NCBI GenBank assembly: GCA_964462125.1
Contig: CAYWXT010000014.1
Span: 1 to 39,555, forward strand
Length of the DNA: 39,555 bases
Origin: JAWLFY01 sp964462125
Lineage (GTDB): Bacteria; Planctomycetota; Planctomycetia; Pirellulales; Pirellulaceae
Direction of reading: 5' to 3'
Under the pieces are notes generated by a model that was given only the letters and a program-made list of their open reading frames with translations, was not told the origin of the DNA and did not search any database. Shown here in pieces: positions 8,809-17,300 of this stretch. Made by a program: the position numbers and the translations under genes. Every line of letters starts with the position of its first letter. Within the stretch, counting starts at the first letter, position 1.

Positions 8809-9648
8809 ATGTTCCAATCAATCTCGATATCAGCGATCGCACCTGCGCTGTCGCTGTTCATCATATCGAGCATCGTCGCCTGCCGGGCGCAAGAATCTCT
8901 TGACGAGCACACGAGAAGCGAACCAAAGGCACCCGGTCGGCCCGAAACGCGTCAGCTGATCCGAGACTTCACGCATCATTACGTGGAATCGAGCGAGGAT
9001 CTGCCTTTCTCGGCTCGTTTTCTCGGCTTGCAGATCATGCAGAACCCTGCCGACATGTGGGCCATCCAGGAAATCATCTCCGACGTGCAGCCCGATGTGG
9101 TGATCGAGACGGGAACAGCCGGTGGCGGGTCGGCGCTTTACTACGCGACCATCTTGAAGTCCGTGAACCCGACGGGACACGTGATCACAATCGACATTGA
9201 GCCTCGTGTGGAAGCTGCAATCGCCAGGATTGCCTCCCCCGATTTGCGGGCCCGCGTAGCGAAGGTCTTCGACGAATCGATCGAGGTCATTGAATCGAAC
9301 TCAATCGATCCTGAACTTGCCGTGCAGCTCGCCAAGCGAACAGGCGACAAGCGAGTACTCGTTGTTCTGGACTCGTGCCATCATTCCCAGCACGTGCTCC
9401 GGGAACTGGAAATGTATTCGCCGCTCGTTTCGAAGGGAAGTTACATCATCGTCCAGGATACGGTGATCGATCAGAAGCAAGAATGGATCGACCGCTACGC
9501 TCAATGTCACGGCTACGAACCCGAAGCCGGGCCGGGGAAAGCCGTCGCGGATTTTCTCCGACAACAGGACACCGAATTCGAAGTCGATTCGTCGCGTGAG
9601 CGTTATCTTCTCACCTTTTGTCCAGGCGGCTTCCTTGAGCGGAAGTGA
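8809..9648 (+). CDS. Cephalosporin hydroxylase (CmcI)-type Rossmann-fold protein with lipoprotein-like signal
   Basis: The mature part resembles the CmcI/rhamnosyl O-methyltransferase family: a SAM-binding-type loop ETGTAGGGSALYYA, then GHVITIDIEP, a central VVLDSCHHSQHVLREL and KGSYIIVQDTVID. Family members are O-methyltransferases or hydroxylases that modify small molecules or sugars. Unusually, the N-terminus is hydrophobic (ISAIAPALSLFIISSIVAC) and ends in a lipobox-like IVAC, so the protein could be exported and lipidated. The ATG at 8809 gives a start with no basic n-region. An in-frame ATG at 8740 would add 23 residues with three arginines and a better n-region, so the start is uncertain. 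No operon partner is apparent. Confidence 0.8.
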   Translation: MFQSISISAIAPALSLFIISSIVACRAQESLDEHTRSEPKAPGRPETRQLIRDFTHHYVESSEDLPFSARFLGLQIMQNPADMWAIQEIISDVQPDVVIETGTAGGGSALYYATILKSVNPTGHVITIDIEPRVEAAIARIASPDLRARVAKVFDESIEVIESNSIDPELAVQLAKRTGDKRVLVVLDSCHHSQHVLRELEMYSPLVSKGSYIIVQDTVIDQKQEWIDRYAQCHGYEPEAGPGKAVADFLRQQDTEFEVDSSRERYLLTFCPGGFLERK

Positions 9649-9957
9649 TGTGCTGACACAATCAGGTATGCCAACGCTCTTCAGGCATGATCGATCCCAT
9701 TGGGGTCCCGGCCAAGTTTGCCAAAAGAAAACGTAAACACACCCCCACGCTGAAGGTATGCCTGCGTCACAGGTCAGCCCTTTGGGAGTACACCAGTTCG
9801 CTCGCCCGAATTGCAGGCAAAAGAGAGTCCTGACCCCTTCATTCTGTCTACGGTCCCGTTACCGTTCCCTGGGACGACGTCGGCGTCGATCGCGGTTACG
9901 ATGGGGGAAGCTCCGCACGTCGGCGCCATCAGTTCTCCCAGCCCCGGATTCTGTGTC
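9649..9957. other. Intergenic region carrying a second copy of the 16-base motif
   Basis: The stretch before the poly-glutamine gene holds agagtcctgacccctt at 9824-9839, the exact reverse complement of 2876-2891. Alternative in-frame starts of the next gene lie at 9811 and 9901. No transposase, tRNA or clear promoter was seen. Confidence 0.5.
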
Positions 9958-10914
9958 ATGACTTGTGTCCATCTGCCATGCTTCGCCCCAGCGACCCTCG
10001 CCATGTTTCTCCTGGTCGCGCCGCTTGTCGCACAGCCGCCTCAGCCGGTGGGCGATCAGCCGCTGGGAGATCAACGTCCGGCAGGTTCGCTGGCAACGAA
10101 CAAGGTCACCGAGTTCGAAGGAAAACTCATCGGGACGCAGGGCAACGTGCTGATGGTGGCCCGCGAGGACGAGACGGAGGTGTTGGTTCAGATGCCTGAC
10201 GACGTCACCAGTTTGACCTTTGTCGCTGAGGCGGAACGGGAGTTTCTTCGCCGCGGGATGATGGTCCGATTCGAGGCCGAGTTCGCCCCCAATGGTGCCC
10301 CCACGGCTCCTGTGGAGAATCTTGAGGTCTTTCAGCCCATTCAACTCAAGCAGTTGCCGCGGACCGTTCGCGAACGTTTTGTACCAGGGGTGTATCCAAA
10401 AAATCCACAGCAGCAGCAACAACAATTGCAGCAACAGCAGCAACAACAGTTACAGCAGCAACAGTTACAGCAGCAACAGCAGCAACAGCAACAACAGCAG
10501 GCTCCCCAGGCGGAACCGGCAAGCTACCGCGTGGTGGGCAATCTGATGGGAATCGACGAGTCGGGCATGGTGCTGGTCAAAGCAGGCCCGCGGACGCTCC
10601 GCATTCCGCTCGCTCCCGAGCCCGAGATTGAATTGCGGTTCAACAACCTGAATCTGGTTCAGCCGGAGGATGAGGTGTCCGTCGCTGGCTTTTATCGGCC
10701 CCCGGATGAGACCAAGGTCAAGGCCGACAAGATTACGATCACTACCGACCGCGTCTATGGGGAGCAAGAAGCGGAGGAGCCTCAACGTGGATCTCGTGCC
10801 AACGCCCGTCGTAACGCCGCAAAAGGTGGCGACGGAGCGGAAGCGAGGCGGTTGAATCGAGGGCGTCGTGGGACGCCGGAGGGTGAGCCGGCTCCAGAGA
10901 GCCCGCGGAAGTAA
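9958..10914 (+). CDS. Exported protein with two OB-like domains separated by a poly-glutamine tract
   Basis: A 318-residue protein of unknown function. The ATG at 9958 opens a signal peptide (MTCVHLPCFAPATLAMFLLV, then APLVAQ). A beta-rich domain follows (about 45-145, with EFEGKLIGTQGNVLMVARED), then a glutamine tract at 151-181 with 28 Gln and 3 Leu. A second similar domain follows (about 185-265, YRVVGNLMGIDESGMVLVKA), and the tail is basic and Arg/Gly-rich. The two domains look like repeats of one OB-like unit (GxLxGxxGxxLxVxxG), which is my inference. The next gene, fhcA, starts eight bases after its stop, so it may be the first gene of that operon. Confidence 0.7.
   Translation: MTCVHLPCFAPATLAMFLLVAPLVAQPPQPVGDQPLGDQRPAGSLATNKVTEFEGKLIGTQGNVLMVAREDETEVLVQMPDDVTSLTFVAEAEREFLRRGMMVRFEAEFAPNGAPTAPVENLEVFQPIQLKQLPRTVRERFVPGVYPKNPQQQQQQLQQQQQQQLQQQQLQQQQQQQQQQQAPQAEPASYRVVGNLMGIDESGMVLVKAGPRTLRIPLAPEPEIELRFNNLNLVQPEDEVSVAGFYRPPDETKVKADKITITTDRVYGEQEAEEPQRGSRANARRNAAKGGDGAEARRLNRGRRGTPEGEPAPESPRK
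10408..10500 (+). repeat. CAG/CAA trinucleotide tract encoding poly-glutamine
   Basis: Thirty-one consecutive codons, nearly all cag or caa with three ttg/tta, encode 28 Gln and 3 Leu. Mixing of cag and caa suggests selection for the glutamines rather than simple slippage. The tract separates two folded domains of the exported protein. Confidence 0.95.
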
Positions 10915-10922
10915 GCGAGATC

Positions 10923-12587
10923 ATGCTGACGCGGATTCGGGGCGGGCGGGTCATCGATCCCGCGCGGGAGATCGATCACGTTGCCGATGTGTTCCTCCGC
11001 GGCGGCCGTATCGTCGACGGCGACGCCTCGTCGTTCGATGCGCTGGCGCCGACCGTCGATATCGATGCCCGCCACTGCATCGTGATGGCCGGTGGGATCG
11101 ATCTGCACACCCACATCGGCGGCGGCAAGGTGACGCTCGCGCGACTCTTGTTGGGCGACCAGTTCCCGGCGGACGTACCGCAGCGATCGGAGTTCTTGCC
11201 CGCGGCGGCGATCGCCGGTCACCGCTATCTCGACATGGGCTACACGACCTGCTTCGAACCCGCCATGATCGCGTGTAACGCCCGGGCGGCGCATGCGGAG
11301 ATGGCCGACGTCGCCGGCGTCGACACCGGCGGCTATTGCCTGCTGGGAAATGACGAACTGTTGTTGCGGATGATCGCCGACCACACCACGCAATCGGTCA
11401 TCAACGACTACGTGGCCTGGATGGTCACCGCGACCCAGGCGATCGCGGTCAAGGTCGTCAATCCGGGAGGGATCAGCGCGTTCAAGTTCGGAACGCGCAA
11501 GCTCGACGTCGACAGCCCCCATCCCCACCACGGCGTGACACCGGCGGAGGTGATCCGCGTGCTTTGCCGAGCCGTGCATGAGATCGGACTGGCTCATCCG
11601 CTGCATGTTCACTGCAGCAACCTCGGAGTGCCCGGCAATATCGCATCGACGCTGGCGACAATCCGTGCCGCCGACGGGCTGCCGATCCACCTGACCCATG
11701 CGCAGTTTCACTGTTATGGGGACGAGGGGCCCTACGGGATGTCTTCGGCCGCAGCGCAGCTTGCCGAGGCGATGTCGCGGCATCCGAATGTGACCATCGA
11801 TGTCGGGCAGGTGATGTTTGGTCAAACGGTGACGATCAGCGCCGACACGATGCACCAGTTCCGGAACCGTTCGTATGCCCGGCCGCGCAAGTCAGCGCTG
11901 GTCGATATCGAGTGCGAAGCCGGTTGCGGGGTCGTTCCGTTTCGGTATCGTCGGCGGCAATTCGTTCACAGCCTGCAGTGGGCCATCGGGTTGGAACTGT
12001 TTCTGATGATCGACGATCCCAGCCGAGTCTTCCTGACAACCGACCACCCCAACGGCGGCCCCTTCACGACCTATCCGCATTTGATCCGGCTTCTCGGTGA
12101 CCATAGTTTCCGCGAAACGGCCTTGGCAGAGATTCACCCGGAAGCGGCCGCGAGCAGCCAACTCCGCGGGCTCCACCGCGAGTATGACTTGGGACAACTT
12201 GCGACGATGACGCGCTCTGCCCCGGCTGCGATCCTTGGGCTCTCCGATCGAGGAACGCTGGCTCCGGGCGCCGTCGCCGATGTGGTGATTTATGAACAGC
12301 ACGAGGATTTGGAACGGATGTTCGCCTCGCCACGATACGTGTTTCGTCAAGGCAGACTCGTCCGCAGTCAATCGGGCCAGCCGCCGGTTACGGAAATTAT
12401 TCAGGTCGAACCGATCACCCACGCCGCGGATGTCGCCTACGATCGTCGATCCGTAGAACGTTTTTCGAGCCGCTACGACGCTTCGTCGACGATGGCGATG
12501 CGCCGCTTGATGATCAGCGACGACGAGATGCAGGGGGAGATCGGATCGCGGGTCGTTCGCCATCCAGGAGGATCGCGATGGGCGTGA
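10923..12587 (+). CDS. fhcA: Formyltransferase/hydrolase complex subunit A (formylmethanofuran dehydrogenase subunit A homologue)
   Basis: A 554-residue amidohydrolase-superfamily protein. In the C1 pathway it hydrolyses formylmethanofuran (or a methanofuran analogue) to formate within the FhcABCD complex. Visible metal-site candidates are H62 and H64 (DLHTHIGGGK), K177 in VKVVNPGG (likely the bridging carboxylated lysine), H228/H230 (LHVHCSNLG), H256/H259/H263 (HLTHAQFHCYGDEG) and an Asp in LTTDHPNGGP. The glycine-rich segment after HTH and the CSNLG motif separate it from ordinary dihydroorotases. Its stop lies inside fhcD (10-base overlap), so the genes are coupled. FhcB, the remaining subunit, is not in this window. 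Confidence 0.93.
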   Translation: MLTRIRGGRVIDPAREIDHVADVFLRGGRIVDGDASSFDALAPTVDIDARHCIVMAGGIDLHTHIGGGKVTLARLLLGDQFPADVPQRSEFLPAAAIAGHRYLDMGYTTCFEPAMIACNARAAHAEMADVAGVDTGGYCLLGNDELLLRMIADHTTQSVINDYVAWMVTATQAIAVKVVNPGGISAFKFGTRKLDVDSPHPHHGVTPAEVIRVLCRAVHEIGLAHPLHVHCSNLGVPGNIASTLATIRAADGLPIHLTHAQFHCYGDEGPYGMSSAAAQLAEAMSRHPNVTIDVGQVMFGQTVTISADTMHQFRNRSYARPRKSALVDIECEAGCGVVPFRYRRRQFVHSLQWAIGLELFLMIDDPSRVFLTTDHPNGGPFTTYPHLIRLLGDHSFRETALAEIHPEAAASSQLRGLHREYDLGQLATMTRSAPAAILGLSDRGTLAPGAVADVVIYEQHEDLERMFASPRYVFRQGRLVRSQSGQPPVTEIIQVEPITHAADVAYDRRSVERFSSRYDASSTMAMRRLMISDDEMQGEIGSRVVRHPGGSRWA

Positions 12588-13507
12588 CACGACCGATCTT
12601 GATCCAAGGGGTCCCGATCGAGACGACGTTTGCCGAAGCGTTCGACATGAAGGCGACCCGGTTGGTCGTGACCGCTGCCGATCGCCGCTGGGCCGCGGAC
12701 GCGTGCGCCGCGATGACCGGTTTTGGAACCAGCGTGATCGCTTGCGGTATGGAGATCGCGATCGAACGGGAGTTGTCCCCCGCGGAGACTCCCGACGGCC
12801 GTCCCGGCTTCGCGATTCTGGCCTTCGCCATGTCGGGGAGCGAGCTTGAGAAGCAGATCCCTCGGCGGGCCGGCCAGTGCATTTTGACCTGCCCGACCAC
12901 GGCGCTGTTCGCCGGATTGGAGGGAGGTCGTGAGGTGATCGAGAATCGCGTGTCGTTGGGGAAGTCACTTCGTTACTTCGGTGACGGCCACCAAATCGGC
13001 AAGATGATCGACGGCAGACGCTACTGGCGGATTCCCGTGATGGATGGGGAATTCGTCTGCGAGCATGACGTCGGCCGCATCATCGGCATTGGCGGGGGAA
13101 ATTTTTTATTGCTCGCCGAATCGATGGAGGCGGCGACCGAGGCGTGCCGCGCCGCTGTGGAGGCGATCGCGACGCTTCCCGGCGTGATCACGCCCTTTCC
13201 GGGCGGCGCGACCCGCAGCGGATCCAAGGTGGGATCGAAGTACACGTCGCTGATCGCCTCGACAAATGAGGCGTTCTGTCCATCGCTTCGTCATCTCCCG
13301 GGGTCAGCGCTGCAGCCGCCGGTCCGGGCGGTTCTGGAAGTCGTCATCGACGGTCTTACCGCGGCTGCGATCGCGGAGGCGATGCGCCAAGGCATTCGCG
13401 CCGCCTGCGGCGCCGGCTCTGGTGCCGGCCTGATCGGAGTGACCGCCGGGAACTACGGCGGCAAACTGGGCCGGCATCATTTTCACCTGGCGGAGCTATT
13501 GGCATGA
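12578..13507 (+). CDS. fhcD: Formylmethanofuran:tetrahydromethanopterin formyltransferase
   Basis: A 309-residue cytoplasmic enzyme that moves the formyl group between tetrahydromethanopterin and methanofuran (Ftr in archaea). The whole protein resembles the Ftr family: the N-terminal ETTFAEAFDMKATRLVVTA, the region FGTSVIACGMEIAIE, and the C-terminal ACGAGSGAGLIGVTAGNYGG. Length is normal. The start at 12578 overlaps the end of fhcA and is preceded by AGGAGG (12567-12572), a strong ribosome binding site. The stop overlaps the fhcC start by four bases (ATGA). Confidence 0.95.
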   Translation: MGVTRPILIQGVPIETTFAEAFDMKATRLVVTAADRRWAADACAAMTGFGTSVIACGMEIAIERELSPAETPDGRPGFAILAFAMSGSELEKQIPRRAGQCILTCPTTALFAGLEGGREVIENRVSLGKSLRYFGDGHQIGKMIDGRRYWRIPVMDGEFVCEHDVGRIIGIGGGNFLLLAESMEAATEACRAAVEAIATLPGVITPFPGGATRSGSKVGSKYTSLIASTNEAFCPSLRHLPGSALQPPVRAVLEVVIDGLTAAAIAEAMRQGIRAACGAGSGAGLIGVTAGNYGGKLGRHHFHLAELLA

Positions 13508-14310
13508 GCGGTTGGCGACTGTCGCTTCGGGAAGCGGTCACCTGCAGCGTGGACGCCCAGCCGATCTGCCTGGCGAACTTTCGCCACCAGAAGGCCGACG
13601 CGATCGCCCGTGTGACTCTCGACGTGGACGGAGTCGCGACAGCGATTGGCGAGCTGTTCACGATCGCCCCGTTAGCCGGGACTTCCGAGCGTTTGGTGCT
13701 CGAGGGCAATCTGTCATCGTTCGACGGCGTGGCTACAAACCATCAGGCGGGCGAGTTTCGCGTCGTCGGGTCCGTCGGCGACCGAGCCGCGTCCGCGATG
13801 CGTGGTGGCTGCCTGATCGTCGAGGGGAATGTCGGGGAATTCACGGCAGCTCCCCTAGGAACGCGGCGGAGCGGGATGCGGGGGGGGCGCGTCGTGATCA
13901 CCGGTTCCGCTGGAGACTACACGGGACATCGTATGCGGCGTGGCGAAATCTTCATCGAAGGGGACACAGGGGACTTCACCGCAAGCCATCAAGTCGCGGG
14001 GACGATCGTCGCAGCGGGGCGACTGGGTACGCAACCCGGCTATGGCATGCGGCGGGGGACGCTGATCACCGACCGCTATCCGGAATTGTCACCGGGACGC
14101 TTCAGCTCGCCGACACCGATCCGGTCCGTCTTCCCAACGCTGCTGCAGAGAAGCCTGTCGTCCCTCGTGCCGCTGACCCCAGCCACGGCGGAACTCATCG
14201 ACCGGCTGGTCCACGAAGGCCCCCTTCATTCCATCCGGGGCGATCTCGCCGTGGGAGGAAGCGGGGAAATTCTTTCGCCGCAGGGACGCGTCCCCGCAGA
14301 GGTTCCGTGA
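13504..14310 (+). CDS. fhcC: Formyltransferase/hydrolase complex subunit C (formylmethanofuran dehydrogenase subunit C homologue)
   Basis: A 268-residue subunit of the Fhc complex, related to the glutamate synthase alpha C-terminal beta-helix. The repeated motif GxxGxxxGxxMxxGxxxxxG is visible several times: VGDRAASAMRGG, AGDYTGHRMRRG and LGTQPGYGMRRG. Subunit C has a structural role and contacts the D subunit. It starts within the fhcD stop (ATGA). Its TGA stop at 14308-14310 directly abuts the stop of the giant protein on the other strand (14311-14313), forming tgatca with no intergenic space. No gene follows on this strand. Confidence 0.92.
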   Translation: MSGWRLSLREAVTCSVDAQPICLANFRHQKADAIARVTLDVDGVATAIGELFTIAPLAGTSERLVLEGNLSSFDGVATNHQAGEFRVVGSVGDRAASAMRGGCLIVEGNVGEFTAAPLGTRRSGMRGGRVVITGSAGDYTGHRMRRGEIFIEGDTGDFTASHQVAGTIVAAGRLGTQPGYGMRRGTLITDRYPELSPGRFSSPTPIRSVFPTLLQRSLSSLVPLTPATAELIDRLVHEGPLHSIRGDLAVGGSGEILSPQGRVPAEVP

Positions 14311-17300
14311 TCAGCCCCAGATCGTGCCAACGTCATCGGCCAGCAGTGCGAGCACGTCATCGTCCTCGTCGTCCTCGTCGTCTGTCGTAGCGACCGTGCG
14401 ATCAGCAACGGAAACTGGCGCTTCGATCGCCCCGCCGGCCTCGTCGGAAAGGAGGCCGGGGCCGTCGCCAAGATCTGCGAACACGGCGTCGTTGTCGGTG
14501 GGAACATCACCGCTGTCGCCCGTGTCGCTTGAGGACGACGGTGACGACAAAACCGCTTCGCCCTCACCGCCCGACGATCCCGGATTGTTGAGGCGGTTGA
14601 TCACGATCAATGCGTCCAGCGCTGTGACGTTCGCGTCACCGTTGACGTCGTAGAAATAGAACGGCTCATCGGCAGCCGACTCGCCCTCACCGACTCCGCC
14701 GCGACTCAAAGCGTTGATCACCACCAAAGCATCGATGGCCGAAACAAACCCGTCATCGTTGACGTCGGTGGGGAGGAAGGTGTTGTGCAGCGGAGACTCC
14801 CCTTCGCCACTGCCCGTTCCGTCAGTCCCCACGTTCAACGTTGCTGTGTCGTAAACGATTTGCTCAACCGGAACGGCCGTGTCGCGCCCGAACAACAATG
14901 TATCCCGCAAGGGGAAGAAGTCGGCTGGTGAACCGACGACTTCCGCGGTCCCCGCCGCGGTCGCGGTAAAGAAGATCGTCGCCAGTTCACGCGGGTTCTC
15001 GAACTGATCATCAGGGGGCGTACTGCCGCGGGGATCGTTCGTCCCGAACTCGTCGATGATTCCGGGCCGGTCGATGAATCCGCTGGCCGCGTCGGGATCC
15101 ATGTTGGGACCGAACTCGACATCGAAGCCCAATCTGCTGGTCGTTTCCACCGGGGCCAGGATATTCGAGCTGTAAAGGATGTCCAAGAAACCGGCGAAGA
15201 CGCCGGTGGTGGAGAGGCCCGATCGCAGATCCTCGACATCGATCTGCAGTCCGACGACATCCCCCACCTCGACTTGGTCGACGAGATCGCCGTTCTCATC
15301 GACAAACCCAAAGTTCATTCCCACCAACAAGCTGCTGGAATCGACGGTGCCGACATCAAGGGTCACCTCGGCGGTGCTGCGAACGCCATCGCCCGAGACG
15401 ATGGAGTAGACAAACGAGTCAAAACCGTTGAAGCCGGGATCGGCAACGTATTCGATGAAGTCGTCGGTCAGGTCGTCTGGCGTGCCGTTGTCATTGATCT
15501 CCACCGTTCCGTGACCGGGAGCGACCTCAATGCCAAACTCGTTGATCGTTCCGGTCGGACCAAAGTTGTCGTTCGCCAGCACGTCGAGCCGGTTGAAGAA
15601 CGTCGGGGAGGGATCGTTGGAGACGATGGGGTTGCCGTCGGAGTCGACCGCGACGACTTGGTTCCCATCGGGATCGAGCGTCCGGGGGAAGGAATCGTCG
15701 ATCGCGGAAGGAAAGTTGTTCGAAGCGTCTCGGATCGTGAGCGAAGCTTGCCGCAACCGCATCTGACTGGGGGTCAGCGCCTGATCGCTGTCGATGAGGA
15801 TCGTCTCGCTAACAACATCGTCCGCCGGATCGGCGTGGAAGTTCGCAATCCCGGGCGCGATCGCGTCCATCGTGATCGTGAACAGTTCCGCCGGCCCGGT
15901 GTGGGTCTGCAAGTCGCCGAGGTTGGCCTGGACGGCCCCCGCCTCGTTGACCAGCCCGGGGGTATCGAAATCGAACCGCTGGAAGCCGCCCCCGCCCGAT
16001 GCCGGCGCGAAGAGCTCGCCAAACCGGATCGCCGTCTCGTCGCCGATGGCGACCAAGTCGGTGTTGTAGAGAATATCGAGGAAGGCGGAAGCAACGCCCC
16101 GAGGATCATCAAAAGTGTCGGGACGTAAATCGTCCACCATCACCGTCAATTCAAAGCTCTCGCCAACTTGAATGTCGGTGACCGGCATATTGTTGACCGC
16201 GTCGGTGAGCTCGAAGGAAAACTCGACGACGTCATCCTGCAACGCACCGGGCATCAGGTTGACCGTCACCTGTGCCGTATCGATGTTGCCCGCTGGATCT
16301 TGGACCGTGTAGCTGAACTGTTCCGTGCCGGCAAAGCCAGGTTGGGGCGTGTAGCGGAGCGACTGCCCACCACCAATGATGGAAATCGAACCACCGTCCG
16401 AACCCGGGGTGACGCCGACAATGGTCAATCCGCCCGCGGTACTTCCGATGTCGTTGTCCAGCACGTTCAGGGCGCGGTTGGACGAGCCTTCGGGGATCTC
16501 GAACGTATCATCGACCGCAATGGGCACGCTGGACTGGAACGTCACATTGACGGTCACCGTGGCGGTCGATGTGTTTCCGAACACATCGCGAACGGTGTAG
16601 GTGAATGTGTCGAGCCCGAGAAATCCAGACGGGGGCGAGTAGAAGACCGACTGCCGCCCTTCCGCCGTGTTGATGACCAACTGCCCACCGGCATTTGATG
16701 GACTGACGCTCTGGATCTCAAGTTCGTTGGTGGAGGTGACGAAGTCGTTTTCCAACACAAACAGCTCGTTGGCCACCGAGTTCCGCGTCACCGTGAAGTG
16801 ATCATCGTTGGCCAGTTCGGGCTCGGCAAGGATCGTGATCTGGTGATCCTCGACCTCGCCGCTCGCGATCGAACCGTCAGCCCCGACTCCCTGCGACTGG
16901 CTCAATCGGAAGCGGCCGAAGGTATTCCCGATCTCGGCGTTGGCGGGCACGTCGATGGTCAGTTCATGCGTTCCGTCCCCGAGCCGTAGGTCCGTCGCGA
17001 TCCGATCCTCGGCATCAAAGGACCCGGTTTGCTCGAAGTCGATCCAGGCCTGCAGATAGGCGGGAGTGCCGGTGGTGTTGGTGATGGTGACTTCGATCGT
17101 CCCCGATTGCCCGGGAGCAAGGGGACTGGTGACCAACACGCCGTCTTCGTCATCGATGATGTCGCCGTCCGGTCCGACCGGGCCCGAAACGTCGTCTCCG
17201 TCAGCCCCGGAACTCGGCATCGGACCGGCATCGGGATCCACCTGTTCGCCAAGCGACAATCCAGAAACGATGCCGTGGCTCGGCTCCCCGTACGAGACCG

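Noticed and set aside
10408..10500. Possible CRISPR or VNTR array
   Set aside because: It is a simple in-frame CAG/CAA tract within a coding gene, without spacers.
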